This document shows, piece after piece, positions 24,175 to 32,885 of a stretch of DNA of 64,000 nucleotides. The stretch comes from Sandarakinorhabdus limnophila DSM 17366. Lineage in GTDB: Bacteria; Pseudomonadota; Alphaproteobacteria; Sphingomonadales; Sphingomonadaceae. Within the stretch, counting starts at the first letter, position 1. Every line of letters starts with the position of its first letter. The DNA lies in the NCBI RefSeq assembly GCF_000420765.1, contig NZ_ATVO01000007.1, positions 1-64,000 of the forward strand, in the 5' to 3' direction. Under the pieces are notes generated by a model. That model saw nothing but the letters and a program-made list of their open reading frames with translations. It had not been told where the DNA came from and did no database searches. Made by a program: the position numbers and the translations under genes.

Positions 24175-27078
24175 ATGACGACGAACCACCGTGCTGTTGC
24201 CGATATCCGCCGCATGGCCTTGCTGGGGGTCGCCAGCCTGGCGCTGATCACGCCGGCCTTCGCCCAGACCGCGCCCGCCGCAACGGCTGCCGCCGATCCG
24301 GCCGCCGAAGAGGCTGAAACCAGCGTCATCACCGTTACCGGCAGCCGCATCGCCCGCACCGGCTATGATGCGCCGACCCCTGTTTCTGTTGTCACCGAAG
24401 CCGAACTGAAGGCTGAACCGCAGGCCAATATCGGCGATTATGTGAACACGTTGCCATCGGTGCGCGGTTCGCAAAGCTCGTCCACCAACTCGGGTTCGCT
24501 GTCCAACGGCCAGGCCGGTATCGCCACGGTCAACCTGCGCAACCTGGGTGCGGCGCGCACGCTGGTGCTGATCGACGGGCAACGCTCGGTCGCGTCCTCG
24601 CCGGTGGGTCTCGTCGATACGCAAACCGTGCCGCAGGGCCTGATCAAGGGCGTTGAAGTGGTCACCGGCGGTGCGTCGTCGGCCTATGGCTCCGATGCCG
24701 TCGCCGGGGTGATCAACTTCGCGCTCAATCGCGATTTCAAGGGCTTCCGCGCCGAATATGAATTCGGCATCACCGATTATGGTGACACGCCCAACCATAC
24801 GTTCCGCATCACCAGCGGTTTCGATTTCGCCGATGGCCGCGGCAAGGTGCTGCTGGCCGGCGACTATTTCACCCAGAAGGGCGTCGATACCTATGATCGC
24901 CCGTGGCAGGAAAGCGGCTTTTTCCAGATCGACAATCCGGCCTTCGTCGCCGGCAATGGCCAGCCCGAACGCCTCGTGGCCAGCGGCATCGGCACCTATC
25001 AGTTCACACCCGGCGGCATCATCAATTCCGGCCCGCTGCGTGGCACCTATTTCGGCCAGATCACCAACGGTCAGGCCAGCCTGAACCAGTTCACCTATGG
25101 CCCCAATCGCGGCCAGTGGATGGTGGGTGGCGATTTCCGGGTCAGCCGCGAAGGCCATTGGAACAGCAACAGCCTGTCGCCCGATGAAGAGCGCGGCAAC
25201 GTGTTTGGCCGCCTCAGCTTCGAGGTGAGCAGCGCCTTCGTGCCCTTCGTGCAGTACAGCTATTCCGGCTACAATGGCCGCAGCTTCTACCAGCAGACGC
25301 CGTCCACCGGCATCACCATCCAGCGTGACAACGCCTTCCTGCCCACCGCGCTGGTCACCGACATGACCGCGCGCGGCCTGACCAACATCTCGATCGGCAC
25401 CAGCAATGCCGGCTTCCCGGCCGCTGGTTCCAACAACACCCGCGAAGTCTATCGCTTTGTCGCCGGCGCCGATGGCGCATTCGAAACCGGCAAGATCGGC
25501 TGGAAATATGCGGCCTATTATCAGGTCGGTGTTGCCAAGACCAACGAACTGCTCACCAACACCTGGCTCAACAGCCGGGTCAGCCTCGCGCAGGATGCGG
25601 TGCGCGCCCCCGCCGGCAATGCCGCCGGCATCGCGGCCGGCACCATCGTCTGCCGTTCGACCCTGACCGCTCCGACCAACGGCTGCGTTCCCTTGAACCG
25701 CATCGGCATCGGCGGCGTGACGCAGGCTGCCATCGATTATGTGTTCAACAACGGCCAGCAGCCGCAGCGCTTCCAGTCGTTGCGTCAGGACGTGGCGGCC
25801 ATCAACATCTCCACCAACGAACTGTTCGACACCTGGGCTGGTCCGGTCAGCTTCGCCTTCGGCGGTGAATATCGTCGGGAGCGGGTGAATGGCTCGGTCG
25901 ATCCGCAGTTCAATTCCGGCTGGCTCTACGGCAACTATCTGGTCACCCAGGGTGCCTATGACGTGAAGGAAGCCTTCGTCGAAACCGTGGTGCCGCTGGC
26001 CAAGGGTCTGGATTTCAACGGCGCCATCCGCGTCACCGATTATTCCACTTCCGGCAGCGTCACCACCTGGAAGGCCGGTGCCACCTGGCAGGTGATCGAT
26101 GATTTCAAACTGCGCGTCGTGCGCAGCCGCGACATCCGCGCGCCCAACCTCAATGAACTGTTCGCCCCCGGCACCGCCCGCACCAACACGGTGAACGTGC
26201 TGCAGCCCGGCGGCGCCCAGCGTACCGATCAGTTCCTCGAACAGACCACCGGCAACACCGCGTTGCAGCCGGAAACCGCACTGACCTGGGGCATCGGCGG
26301 CGTGTTCACGCCCAGCTTCCTGCCCGGCTTTGCCGCCTCGGTGGATTATTTCGACATCGATCTGTCGGGCGCCATCGCCACCATCACCGCACAGACCATC
26401 ACGTCGCTGTGCATCGAACAGAACCGCCAGGATCTGTGCCAGTTCATCACCTTCAACGGTACCCCCGGCGCCGCCAGCCCGATCACCTCGATCAAGCTGG
26501 TGCCGTTCAACTTCGCTTCGGTGAAGGTGCGCGGGATCGATCTGGAAGCCAGCTACCGCTTTGATCTGGGCGGCGGCAAGGCCACGCTGCGCGCGCTGGC
26601 CAGCCATTATATCGATAACATCATCGATAACGGCATCGATGTCGCCCGCGATCTGGCTGGCCAGAATGCCGGCGGCGGCGATGCCACGCCATCGTGGAAC
26701 TACCGCCTGACCGCCAATTACGAGATCGACAGCTGGAGCTTCAACCTCGTCGGCCGCGGCTTCTCGGGCGGGGTGTATGATAACAACTTCATCGAATGCA
26801 CCACCGGCTGCCCGGCCTCCACGCCGCAGGCCCGCACCATCAACAACAACCAGATCGCCGGCCAATGGTATGTGGATGCCTCCATCACCAAGAAGGTGAA
26901 GCTGGGCGGATCCAAGGTCGATCTGTTCCTGTATGTCCGCAACCTGCTGAACAGCGATCCGGTGCTGGTGGGCAACGGCCCGACCGGCAACAACACGCCG
27001 GCCTATCCGATGACCAACCGCAACTTGTATGATGTGCTCGGCCGCGTGTACCGTATGGGCGTGCGTTTCGAATATTGA
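24175..27078 (+). CDS. TonB-dependent outer-membrane receptor, peptide/amino-acid conjugate type by context
   Basis: 967 residues. Signal peptide ends near residue 30 (ITPAFA), TonB box ETSVITVTGSR (48-58), plug motif NIGDYVNTLPSVRGS and GGASSAYGSDAVAGVINF, barrel to C-terminal YRMGVRFEY. The Ser/Asn-rich plug is typical of the large Proteobacterial receptor subfamily that includes many receptors of unknown substrate. The M20 amidohydrolase gene follows by 24 bases, so the ligand may be an N-acylated or amide-linked amino acid or peptide. The 213 bases upstream (23962-24174) hold its promoter but no element could be assigned. Confidence 0.92.
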   Translation: MTTNHRAVADIRRMALLGVASLALITPAFAQTAPAATAAADPAAEEAETSVITVTGSRIARTGYDAPTPVSVVTEAELKAEPQANIGDYVNTLPSVRGSQSSSTNSGSLSNGQAGIATVNLRNLGAARTLVLIDGQRSVASSPVGLVDTQTVPQGLIKGVEVVTGGASSAYGSDAVAGVINFALNRDFKGFRAEYEFGITDYGDTPNHTFRITSGFDFADGRGKVLLAGDYFTQKGVDTYDRPWQESGFFQIDNPAFVAGNGQPERLVASGIGTYQFTPGGIINSGPLRGTYFGQITNGQASLNQFTYGPNRGQWMVGGDFRVSREGHWNSNSLSPDEERGNVFGRLSFEVSSAFVPFVQYSYSGYNGRSFYQQTPSTGITIQRDNAFLPTALVTDMTARGLTNISIGTSNAGFPAAGSNNTREVYRFVAGADGAFETGKIGWKYAAYYQVGVAKTNELLTNTWLNSRVSLAQDAVRAPAGNAAGIAAGTIVCRSTLTAPTNGCVPLNRIGIGGVTQAAIDYVFNNGQQPQRFQSLRQDVAAINISTNELFDTWAGPVSFAFGGEYRRERVNGSVDPQFNSGWLYGNYLVTQGAYDVKEAFVETVVPLAKGLDFNGAIRVTDYSTSGSVTTWKAGATWQVIDDFKLRVVRSRDIRAPNLNELFAPGTARTNTVNVLQPGGAQRTDQFLEQTTGNTALQPETALTWGIGGVFTPSFLPGFAASVDYFDIDLSGAIATITAQTITSLCIEQNRQDLCQFITFNGTPGAASPITSIKLVPFNFASVKVRGIDLEASYRFDLGGGKATLRALASHYIDNIIDNGIDVARDLAGQNAGGGDATPSWNYRLTANYEIDSWSFNLVGRGFSGGVYDNNFIECTTGCPASTPQARTINNNQIAGQWYVDASITKKVKLGGSKVDLFLYVRNLLNSDPVLVGNGPTGNNTPAYPMTNRNLYDVLGRVYRMGVRFEY

Positions 27079-27102
27079 GAAGCCAACAGGGGGGCTTTGA
27101 CG

Positions 27103-28686
27103 ATGAAGACTGCCAAGATGATCGCCGCGTTGCTGGCGGCAAGTGTGATGGCCAGCCCGGCGCTGGCGCTGGCCACGCCGGCCCAGAAGAAACTGAGCGC
27201 CGAACTGGTCGACGCGCAGAGCAAGCTGGCGCAGGAAATGGTGGACATGGTGTTCAGCTATGCCGAACCCGGTTTCCAGGAACACAAGACCAGCGAATAT
27301 CTGACCGGCATCCTGGAAAAGAACGGCTTCACCGTGGTGCGCGGCGCCGCCGGCATCCCGACGGCCTTCACCGCCACGTGGAGCAACGGCCCCGGCCCGA
27401 AGATCGCGCTGGGCAGTGACATCGATGGCCTGCTCGGCCTGTCGCAATATCCCGGCGTCGTGCAGATGAAGCCGATGGTGGAAGGCGGCCCCGGCCACGG
27501 CGAAGGCCACAACAGCGGCATGCCGATGATGATCGTCGCCGCCATCGCCGCCAAGCAGGTGATGGAAAAGAACGGCATCAAGGGCACGCTGATGCTGTGG
27601 CCCGGCGTTGCCGAAGAACTGCTCGCCACCAAGGCCTATTATGTGCGCGCCGGCATGTTCAAGGATGTGGATGCGTCGATCTTCGCTCACGTTGGCCGCG
27701 ATTTCGGCGTGAGTTGGGGCCCAGCCGGCAACAATGGCATGGTCAGCGTGGAATACACGTTCAAGGGCAAGACCGCGCACGCCGCCGGCCAGCCCTGGGA
27801 CGGCCGCAGCGCGCTGGACGCCGTTGAACTGATGAACATCGGCTGGAACATGCGGCGCGAGCATCTGCCCGTCACCCAGCGCAGCCATTATGTGATCACC
27901 GAAGGCGGCGGCCAGCCCAACATCGTGCCGGAAAAGGCCAGCGTCTGGTATTATTTCCGCGAAGGCAGCTTCGCCAAGATCCGCGGCCTTTATGAAATCG
28001 GCAACCGCATCGCCGATGCCGCCGCCATGGCCACCGATACCACGGTGACTAAGCGCACTCTGGGCTATGCCGCGCCGAACTATGGCAACAAGCCGTTGGC
28101 CGAAGCGCTGTACGCCAACATCAAGAGCGTGGGCCTGCCCAGCTGGTCTGCGGCCGACCAAGGCTTTGCCAAGGCGATGCAGCAGGCCAACGGCCAGAAG
28201 GTGGAGGCGCTCTCCACCACGCTTGCCCCGCTTTCGACGCCCGATCTGCGCGGCGTTTCGATGGGCGGCGGTTCGGATGATATTGGCGACATCATGTGGA
28301 CGGTGCCCACTGTCACCATCCGTTATCCGTCCAACATCCCCAACGCCATCGGCCATAACCGCCAATCGGCCATCGCCATGGCGACGCCGATCGCCCACAA
28401 GGGCGTGGTGGTCGCCGCCAAGGCCGTTGCCATGACCATCCTCGATCTGGCGACCACGCCCAAGATCATCTCGGATGCCAAGACCTATCAGCAGGACGTG
28501 CAGTTCAAGAGCGACAAGTACGACCCGCTGCTGACGCCGGAGGACAAGCCAGCGATCTGGCTGAACGCCGACATCATGAGCAAGATGCGCCCGCAACAGG
28601 AAAAATTCTATTACGACCCGGCCAAGTACAAGAGCTACCTGGAACAACTGGGCATCAATTACGAGGATTTCGCCAAGGTGAAGTGA
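27103..28686 (+). CDS. M20-family amidohydrolase (AbgB-like), secreted
   Basis: 527 residues. Signal peptide MKTAKMIAALLAASVMASPALA. Metallopeptidase motifs: GSDIDGL (with D106, D108), GHGEGHN (131-137) and VAEE (E171/E172); a dimerisation domain follows (SVEYTFKGKTAHAAGQPWDG). AbgB-type enzymes cleave p-aminobenzoyl-glutamate and related amides and usually have Cys in the GHxCGHN motif; here it is Glu. ATG 27103 has CAGGGGGGC before it; TTG 27097 is less likely. Co-transcribed with the TonB receptor upstream, and followed by a strong terminator. Confidence 0.86.
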   Translation: MKTAKMIAALLAASVMASPALALATPAQKKLSAELVDAQSKLAQEMVDMVFSYAEPGFQEHKTSEYLTGILEKNGFTVVRGAAGIPTAFTATWSNGPGPKIALGSDIDGLLGLSQYPGVVQMKPMVEGGPGHGEGHNSGMPMMIVAAIAAKQVMEKNGIKGTLMLWPGVAEELLATKAYYVRAGMFKDVDASIFAHVGRDFGVSWGPAGNNGMVSVEYTFKGKTAHAAGQPWDGRSALDAVELMNIGWNMRREHLPVTQRSHYVITEGGGQPNIVPEKASVWYYFREGSFAKIRGLYEIGNRIADAAAMATDTTVTKRTLGYAAPNYGNKPLAEALYANIKSVGLPSWSAADQGFAKAMQQANGQKVEALSTTLAPLSTPDLRGVSMGGGSDDIGDIMWTVPTVTIRYPSNIPNAIGHNRQSAIAMATPIAHKGVVVAAKAVAMTILDLATTPKIISDAKTYQQDVQFKSDKYDPLLTPEDKPAIWLNADIMSKMRPQQEKFYYDPAKYKSYLEQLGINYEDFAKVK

Positions 28687-28708
28687 GCCTTGCGCGATCC
28701 GCAAACCG

Positions 28709-28740
28709 AAGGGCCGGTGCCGCGAGGCGCCGGCCCTTTT
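28709..28740 (+). terminator. Rho-independent terminator after the M20 gene
   Basis: 13-bp GC-rich stem (AAGGGCCGGTGCC against GGCGCCGGCCCTT, one G-T pair) with GCGA loop, ending in four T (28737-28740). It lies 22 bases after the M20 stop and 20 before the end of the facing protease gene. Confidence 0.88.
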
Positions 28741-28759
28741 CGTAACGGTTCCGTCTGGC

Positions 28760-31150
28760 TTACAGCGGCGGCCCCGGCGGCAGCGGGTTGCGGCTGCGCG
28801 GGCCCTTGCCCCAGGGAATGCCAACCGATTTGGGTGCCTTACCCGCCGGATCGGCGAGATAGGCCGCGATATCGGCCGCCGTCTGTCGGTTGAAGGCCGC
28901 CCCCAGCGCATCGCCGCCCTTCGCAGGCAGGGCGCTCGCCAACCCGGCCAGCGTTTGCAATGCCAGTGCCCGGGCTTCCGGCGCAGTGGTGGACGACGCG
29001 CCCAGGATCATCAGGCCATCCAGCACCGCCTTCTGCACCACGCGCAGCAGGGCCGCATCGCCGCTTTTGGCGCTCCAGCTCGCCGCCATCAGCGCGTCGA
29101 TCAGTTCGGGCAGCGTCACGCCATCCGCCCCGCGCGCCTGCAAACTCACCAGCCGCGCCGCGCGGTCGGGGGCGAGCAGGGGCTCCACCACCAGCGCCGC
29201 GGCAATTCGCGCGGCCTGCAACTGGTTGAACACCGGATCGTCGGACAGATCCTCAAGATTGCGGCCCGGATCGGGGGTCAGCTCGGCCAGCAGTTTCTCC
29301 GGCATCGCCAGTTCGGCCGGCTGCAAGCTCTCCAGCAGCCGCCCCAGCGTGTCGCGCTGCAACTTGGCCGGGATGGCGATGGTCGCCGGGCCAGGTTCGC
29401 CCTTCACCTTGATGTCGGTATAGAGCCCGCCGATATATTTCACGGCCGATTCAACCTGATAGCGGTGATGGAGATAGACCATCCACAGCCGCAGATTGCG
29501 CAATTCCCCCACCGGCTCGCCGGGCAACAGCACGCTGTCCGCACCATAATTGGCCAGCATGATCCGCCGCGCCGCCAGCGCTTCTGCAAGGCCCTCCGCC
29601 GGGGTTGCCCGATCATCGTACCAGGTCCAGCGCGGATCGCTTTCGGGCACATAGAGCAGGCCCTGTTTGCGCATGTCGGCAATGATCGCGTCCAGCCCGG
29701 CCTTCTCATCCTTCAAAGGCGTATAGGCATAACGCGCCATCATCGTGTCGTACGCGCCGATCGCCTTCTGGAAACTCTCGGACAGGTCCAGCTTGCCGCC
29801 TTTCACCGTCACCCGCGGTGTCGGATATTCCATCACCGAAGCGCGGTTGTTCAGGCTCGACGCGAAATTATGGCCAAAACCCAGCGCATGGCCGAATTCA
29901 TGCGCCGTCAGCAACGCCTGGCGCAGCAGCACCATGTCGCGCTGCCCCTGCGGCATGGCGGCGAACTGGCCGTTCACCAACGAAGCATCCGCCACGGTCA
30001 CGCCGCTGCCATCGCCCGGCAGGCCGCCGGCATAGGCATCCCAATAATTGCCCACAGTGCGAATGCGGTGGCTGTCCATCCGCACCTTGGCGCCCAAAAT
30101 CTCACCGGTGCGCGGATCGCGATAGGAACCGCCCGACGAAAATCCGCGCTCATCCCGGTTGATCCATTGCATGTAGTTGTAGCGGATATCCTGCGCATCC
30201 ATCTCCGCCGGCGCGTCCTTCGCCACCAGCGCGTTCGTGAAACCGGCCGCTTCATAGGCCTTGTTCCACCACAGCAGGCCCTGCTTCATAGCGTGACGAA
30301 TGGGGGCCGGGATGGCCGGATCGAAATAGACGGTGATGGGCGTCACCGGTTCGGACAGCGCCGCCGTCGGATCCTTCTTCTCCAGCCGCCAGCGCGTCAC
30401 CCACTCGGTATCGATGCCGCCCGAAAACGGCGCGCTGAAATCCTTGAACTTCAACGTGGAAACCCCGATGCGCGGGTCCGCCACGCGCGGGGTGTAGCCG
30501 GTGGGCGGCGCCTTCAGGAAACTGTGGTGCACCCGCATCGTCACCTGGCCGGGTGTGGGCGCCACCTCGCGCACCAGCCCACCGGGATTGTCGGCGGTGA
30601 AGTTGGCAAAAATCTCCAGCTCCGTGTTCAGCGGATAGGCCTTGGTGCGCGCCGCGTTCAGCGCCGAACGGCCAGCATCAAACTTGTACGCGCCCTGGTT
30701 GGCCCGGCGCATGATCGCCTCCACGCCCGCCGCATCGCGCATCACCAGTGCGGTCGCATCCACCACGATCTTCCCGCCGGCATCGCTTTCGATCGGCAGG
30801 CTGGCGATGATGGAGGTGGGGAAACTGTCCTTCACGCCCTGGCTGTGCGCGGCATCGCCAGCAAGGCTGCGGAAGGACAGGTTCTGCTCCTCCACCAGGA
30901 TCTTGCTGCCCACGCGGCGGAAATGGATCAGGCTTGAATCCATCGTGCCACGATCCAACGGCAATTCCACCGATCCGCCGCCACTGGCCAGGCTGACGTA
31001 GTAAAGAATATCCGTATCCAGCGCCGGCACGGAGAGCAGCACGCGGCCTTTCGCGGCGTCGATGCTCACCGGCATATAGGCCGTTTCCTGCGTCAGAGCC
31101 GGAGCCGCCAACAGCGCCACAACCGCCGTGCCCAACAAATACCGCTTCAT
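28760..31150 (-). CDS. Large secreted zinc metalloprotease, DUF5117/DUF4953 type
   Basis: 796 residues with a signal peptide (MKRYLLGTAVVALLAAPALT). The active site is HEFGHALGFGHN (from residue 417), an HExxHxxGxxH zinc motif as in metzincins. The N-terminal region with YYVSLASGGGSVELPLDRG and IEVEEQNLSFR-like strands matches DUF5117, and the C-terminal half DUF4953. The C-terminus is Pro/Gly-rich. ATG 31150 is chosen for its GGGGGCAGG ribosome site; ATG 31162 would add four residues. It faces the peptide-uptake operon and completes a block of secreted proteases. Confidence 0.88.
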   Translation of the reverse strand: MKRYLLGTAVVALLAAPALTQETAYMPVSIDAAKGRVLLSVPALDTDILYYVSLASGGGSVELPLDRGTMDSSLIHFRRVGSKILVEEQNLSFRSLAGDAAHSQGVKDSFPTSIIASLPIESDAGGKIVVDATALVMRDAAGVEAIMRRANQGAYKFDAGRSALNAARTKAYPLNTELEIFANFTADNPGGLVREVAPTPGQVTMRVHHSFLKAPPTGYTPRVADPRIGVSTLKFKDFSAPFSGGIDTEWVTRWRLEKKDPTAALSEPVTPITVYFDPAIPAPIRHAMKQGLLWWNKAYEAAGFTNALVAKDAPAEMDAQDIRYNYMQWINRDERGFSSGGSYRDPRTGEILGAKVRMDSHRIRTVGNYWDAYAGGLPGDGSGVTVADASLVNGQFAAMPQGQRDMVLLRQALLTAHEFGHALGFGHNFASSLNNRASVMEYPTPRVTVKGGKLDLSESFQKAIGAYDTMMARYAYTPLKDEKAGLDAIIADMRKQGLLYVPESDPRWTWYDDRATPAEGLAEALAARRIMLANYGADSVLLPGEPVGELRNLRLWMVYLHHRYQVESAVKYIGGLYTDIKVKGEPGPATIAIPAKLQRDTLGRLLESLQPAELAMPEKLLAELTPDPGRNLEDLSDDPVFNQLQAARIAAALVVEPLLAPDRAARLVSLQARGADGVTLPELIDALMAASWSAKSGDAALLRVVQKAVLDGLMILGASSTTAPEARALALQTLAGLASALPAKGGDALGAAFNRQTAADIAAYLADPAGKAPKSVGIPWGKGPRSRNPLPPGPPL

Positions 31151-31252
31151 GCCTGCCCCCATTGATCAAATCCCCGGTAGAGTGGCACCCGAACCCGGCC
31201 AGCGAAAGCCGGTTTTTGACGCAGGCCCAGCCCTGCGCCACACTCACCACGC

Positions 31253-31813
31253 ATGAACACGCCCGATCCCCTGATGCGCTTCATCGCCGCCGTGCACGTC
31301 GCCCTCGGTCAGCCCGCCGCCCACGAAACCGTGAGCGCCGCCCTCGCTCGCCTCGTCGCCCACGATTATTGGCTGCCCCCCGCCTATGCCCAGCCGCACC
31401 CCGAACATCATCAGCAATATCTGCTTCACGCTGATCCCACGGGGCGATTTTCCATCGTCAGCTTCGTCTGGGGCCCGGGGCAGGCGACGCCCATCCACGA
31501 TCATGGCGTTTGGGGCGCTGTCGGCGTGCTCCGCGGCGCCGAGCACAGCCAGGCCTACACCGCCGACGGCACCACCCCACCGCGCCCCATCGGCGATCGC
31601 CACACACTCCACCCCGGCATGGTCGAACTGGTCGGCCCGGATGTGGGTGACATCCACAAGGTCTCGAACGCCGTCGAAGCCGTCTCGGTGAGCATCCACG
31701 TCTATGGCACCGACATCGGCCGCCACCCGCGCCACGTCTATCCGCCAGAGGGCGGCATCAAGCCCTTCATCTCCGGCTACGCCAACGGTCCGGACACGCC
31801 AGCGTTTTCGTGA
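31253..31813 (+). CDS. Cupin thiol dioxygenase (cysteine / 3-mercaptopropionate dioxygenase family)
   Basis: 186 residues, the normal length. Iron ligands H82 and H84 in TPIHDHGVWG and H135 in VGDIHKVSN; the outer-sphere triad S147-x-H149-x-Y151 (SIHVY) is complete. It would oxidise a thiol such as cysteine or 3-mercaptopropionate to a sulfinate, in the cytoplasm. Bacterial members without the Cys-Tyr crosslink are often 3-mercaptopropionate dioxygenases; substrate cannot be settled here. It diverges from the protease gene. Confidence 0.85.
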   Translation: MNTPDPLMRFIAAVHVALGQPAAHETVSAALARLVAHDYWLPPAYAQPHPEHHQQYLLHADPTGRFSIVSFVWGPGQATPIHDHGVWGAVGVLRGAEHSQAYTADGTTPPRPIGDRHTLHPGMVELVGPDVGDIHKVSNAVEAVSVSIHVYGTDIGRHPRHVYPPEGGIKPFISGYANGPDTPAFS

Positions 31814-31826
31814 AGTCGGACAAGAG

Positions 31827-31860
31827 GCCTCCGGCGGGCAGGGGCTGAGCCCCTGCACCC
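31827..31860 (+). repeat. REP-like palindromic repeat, copy 1
   Basis: A 34-base element containing a hairpin CAGGGGCTGAGCCCCTG and a conserved GCCTCCGGCGGG flank. It is an inverted copy of 31919-31952: 28 of 34 bases agree after reverse complementing. It lies between convergent genes, the usual place of REP elements. Confidence 0.7.
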
Positions 31861-31918
31861 GCTTTCGTGATCTGTCGCTTTGGATGACGTTGGGGATCGA
31901 GGCTGCCTGAAAGCAAAC

Positions 31919-31952
31919 GGGTCCAGGGTCTGCGACCCTGGCCGCCGGAGGC
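31919..31952 (-). repeat. REP-like palindromic repeat, copy 2 (inverted)
   Basis: Inverted partner of 31827-31860, with hairpin CCAGGGTCTGCGACCCTGG and the CCGCCGGAGGC flank. Of six differences, two pairs are compensatory (G-C to C-G and G-C to T-A), so the stem is kept. The two copies face each other across 58 bases, a BIME-like arrangement. Confidence 0.7.
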
Positions 31953-31971
31953 CACTTTGGCTTCTCTCCGT

Positions 31972-32796
31972 TCAGCGCACGCCGATCACCCGCCGCTGCC
32001 CATCCAGCCGTAAGGTGAGGCCAGCGTGGCGGGGCGTATCCGCCAATTGCCAGCGGGTGAGGTGTTCGTAGTGGGCGCAGAAGCGGGTGATAGCGGTGGG
32101 GGACATGCCCGTGCGGCCGGTGGCGCGGGTGAGGCCGGCTTCCTGCTGGGCGCGCCAGCGGGGGACGGTTTCCCAATCGGGGGCGGCGAGGAAGGCGAGG
32201 GCGTCGAGCATCGCCCAGGCGCGGGCATAGCTGCCGGCCAAGGCCTGGTTGATGTGGGTGCGCCAGAGGGCGTTGGGGTCTTCGGCGGCTTCCAGCGCGT
32301 TCACTGGTTCGGCGAGCAGGGCGGCGGGCTGCGGGCGGGCGCCGATGCACCAGCCTTCCAGGATCAGCACGTCGATCCGCGCGAAGTGCCGCCAGTGCTG
32401 CGGGGGCAGGCGGTCGTCGGCCAATTTGTCGAACACCGGCAGCGAAACCGGCCGGCCGGAACGGACGCGCAGCAGCACATCCAGCAGCAGCGGCAGATCA
32501 TGCGTGGCGGGTGGCCCGCGGGTGGCAAACAGCGGGTGGACGTGGGCGGCCAGCGCCTGCCGGCGAGCGCGGGTCAGGTAGAAATCGTCGAGGGACACGG
32601 CAACCACGCTGCCGCCAGCGTCCGGCAGCGCGCCGGCACCGTTTGGCAGCGCGCCGGTACAGAACGGCAGCCGCTGCGCTAGTTGCGCCGCCAATGTGGA
32701 CTTGCCACTGCCTTGTGCACCGGCCAGGCCGATGATCAACGGGCCATGCCCCAGCCGGGGCTTCAGCCAATCGAGGAGCAGGGGCAGGGCGTCCAT
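31972..32796 (-). CDS. D-glycerate 3-kinase-like P-loop kinase
   Basis: 274 residues. P-loop GAQGSGKST (26-34), then VAVSLDDFYLTRARRQALA with the catalytic Asp pair, and LILEGWCIGARP, the EGWC signature of plant-type glycerate 3-kinases and related proteins. It would phosphorylate D-glycerate to 3-phosphoglycerate. An internal stretch (about 45-62, rich in Gly/Ala/Pro) is an insertion. ATG 32796 is chosen as the start closest to the conserved core; an ATG at 32841 is an alternative. It diverges from the acyl-CoA dehydrogenase operon by 89 bases. Confidence 0.82.
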   Translation of the reverse strand: MDALPLLLDWLKPRLGHGPLIIGLAGAQGSGKSTLAAQLAQRLPFCTGALPNGAGALPDAGGSVVAVSLDDFYLTRARRQALAAHVHPLFATRGPPATHDLPLLLDVLLRVRSGRPVSLPVFDKLADDRLPPQHWRHFARIDVLILEGWCIGARPQPAALLAEPVNALEAAEDPNALWRTHINQALAGSYARAWAMLDALAFLAAPDWETVPRWRAQQEAGLTRATGRTGMSPTAITRFCAHYEHLTRWQLADTPRHAGLTLRLDGQRRVIGVR

Positions 32797-32885
32797 GCCG
32801 CCACGCTGCCCCGGCTTGGGCGGGCCCGCAACCCTGCCCATCAGGAGGGCTTGCAGACAAGGCGCTGGCAGGGCCTGATGGCGGC

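Noticed and set aside
24058-28911. A very long open frame antisense to the TonB receptor and M20 genes
   Set aside because: It is produced by the codon bias of the high-GC genes on the other strand, has no recognisable domain, and spans two convincing genes.
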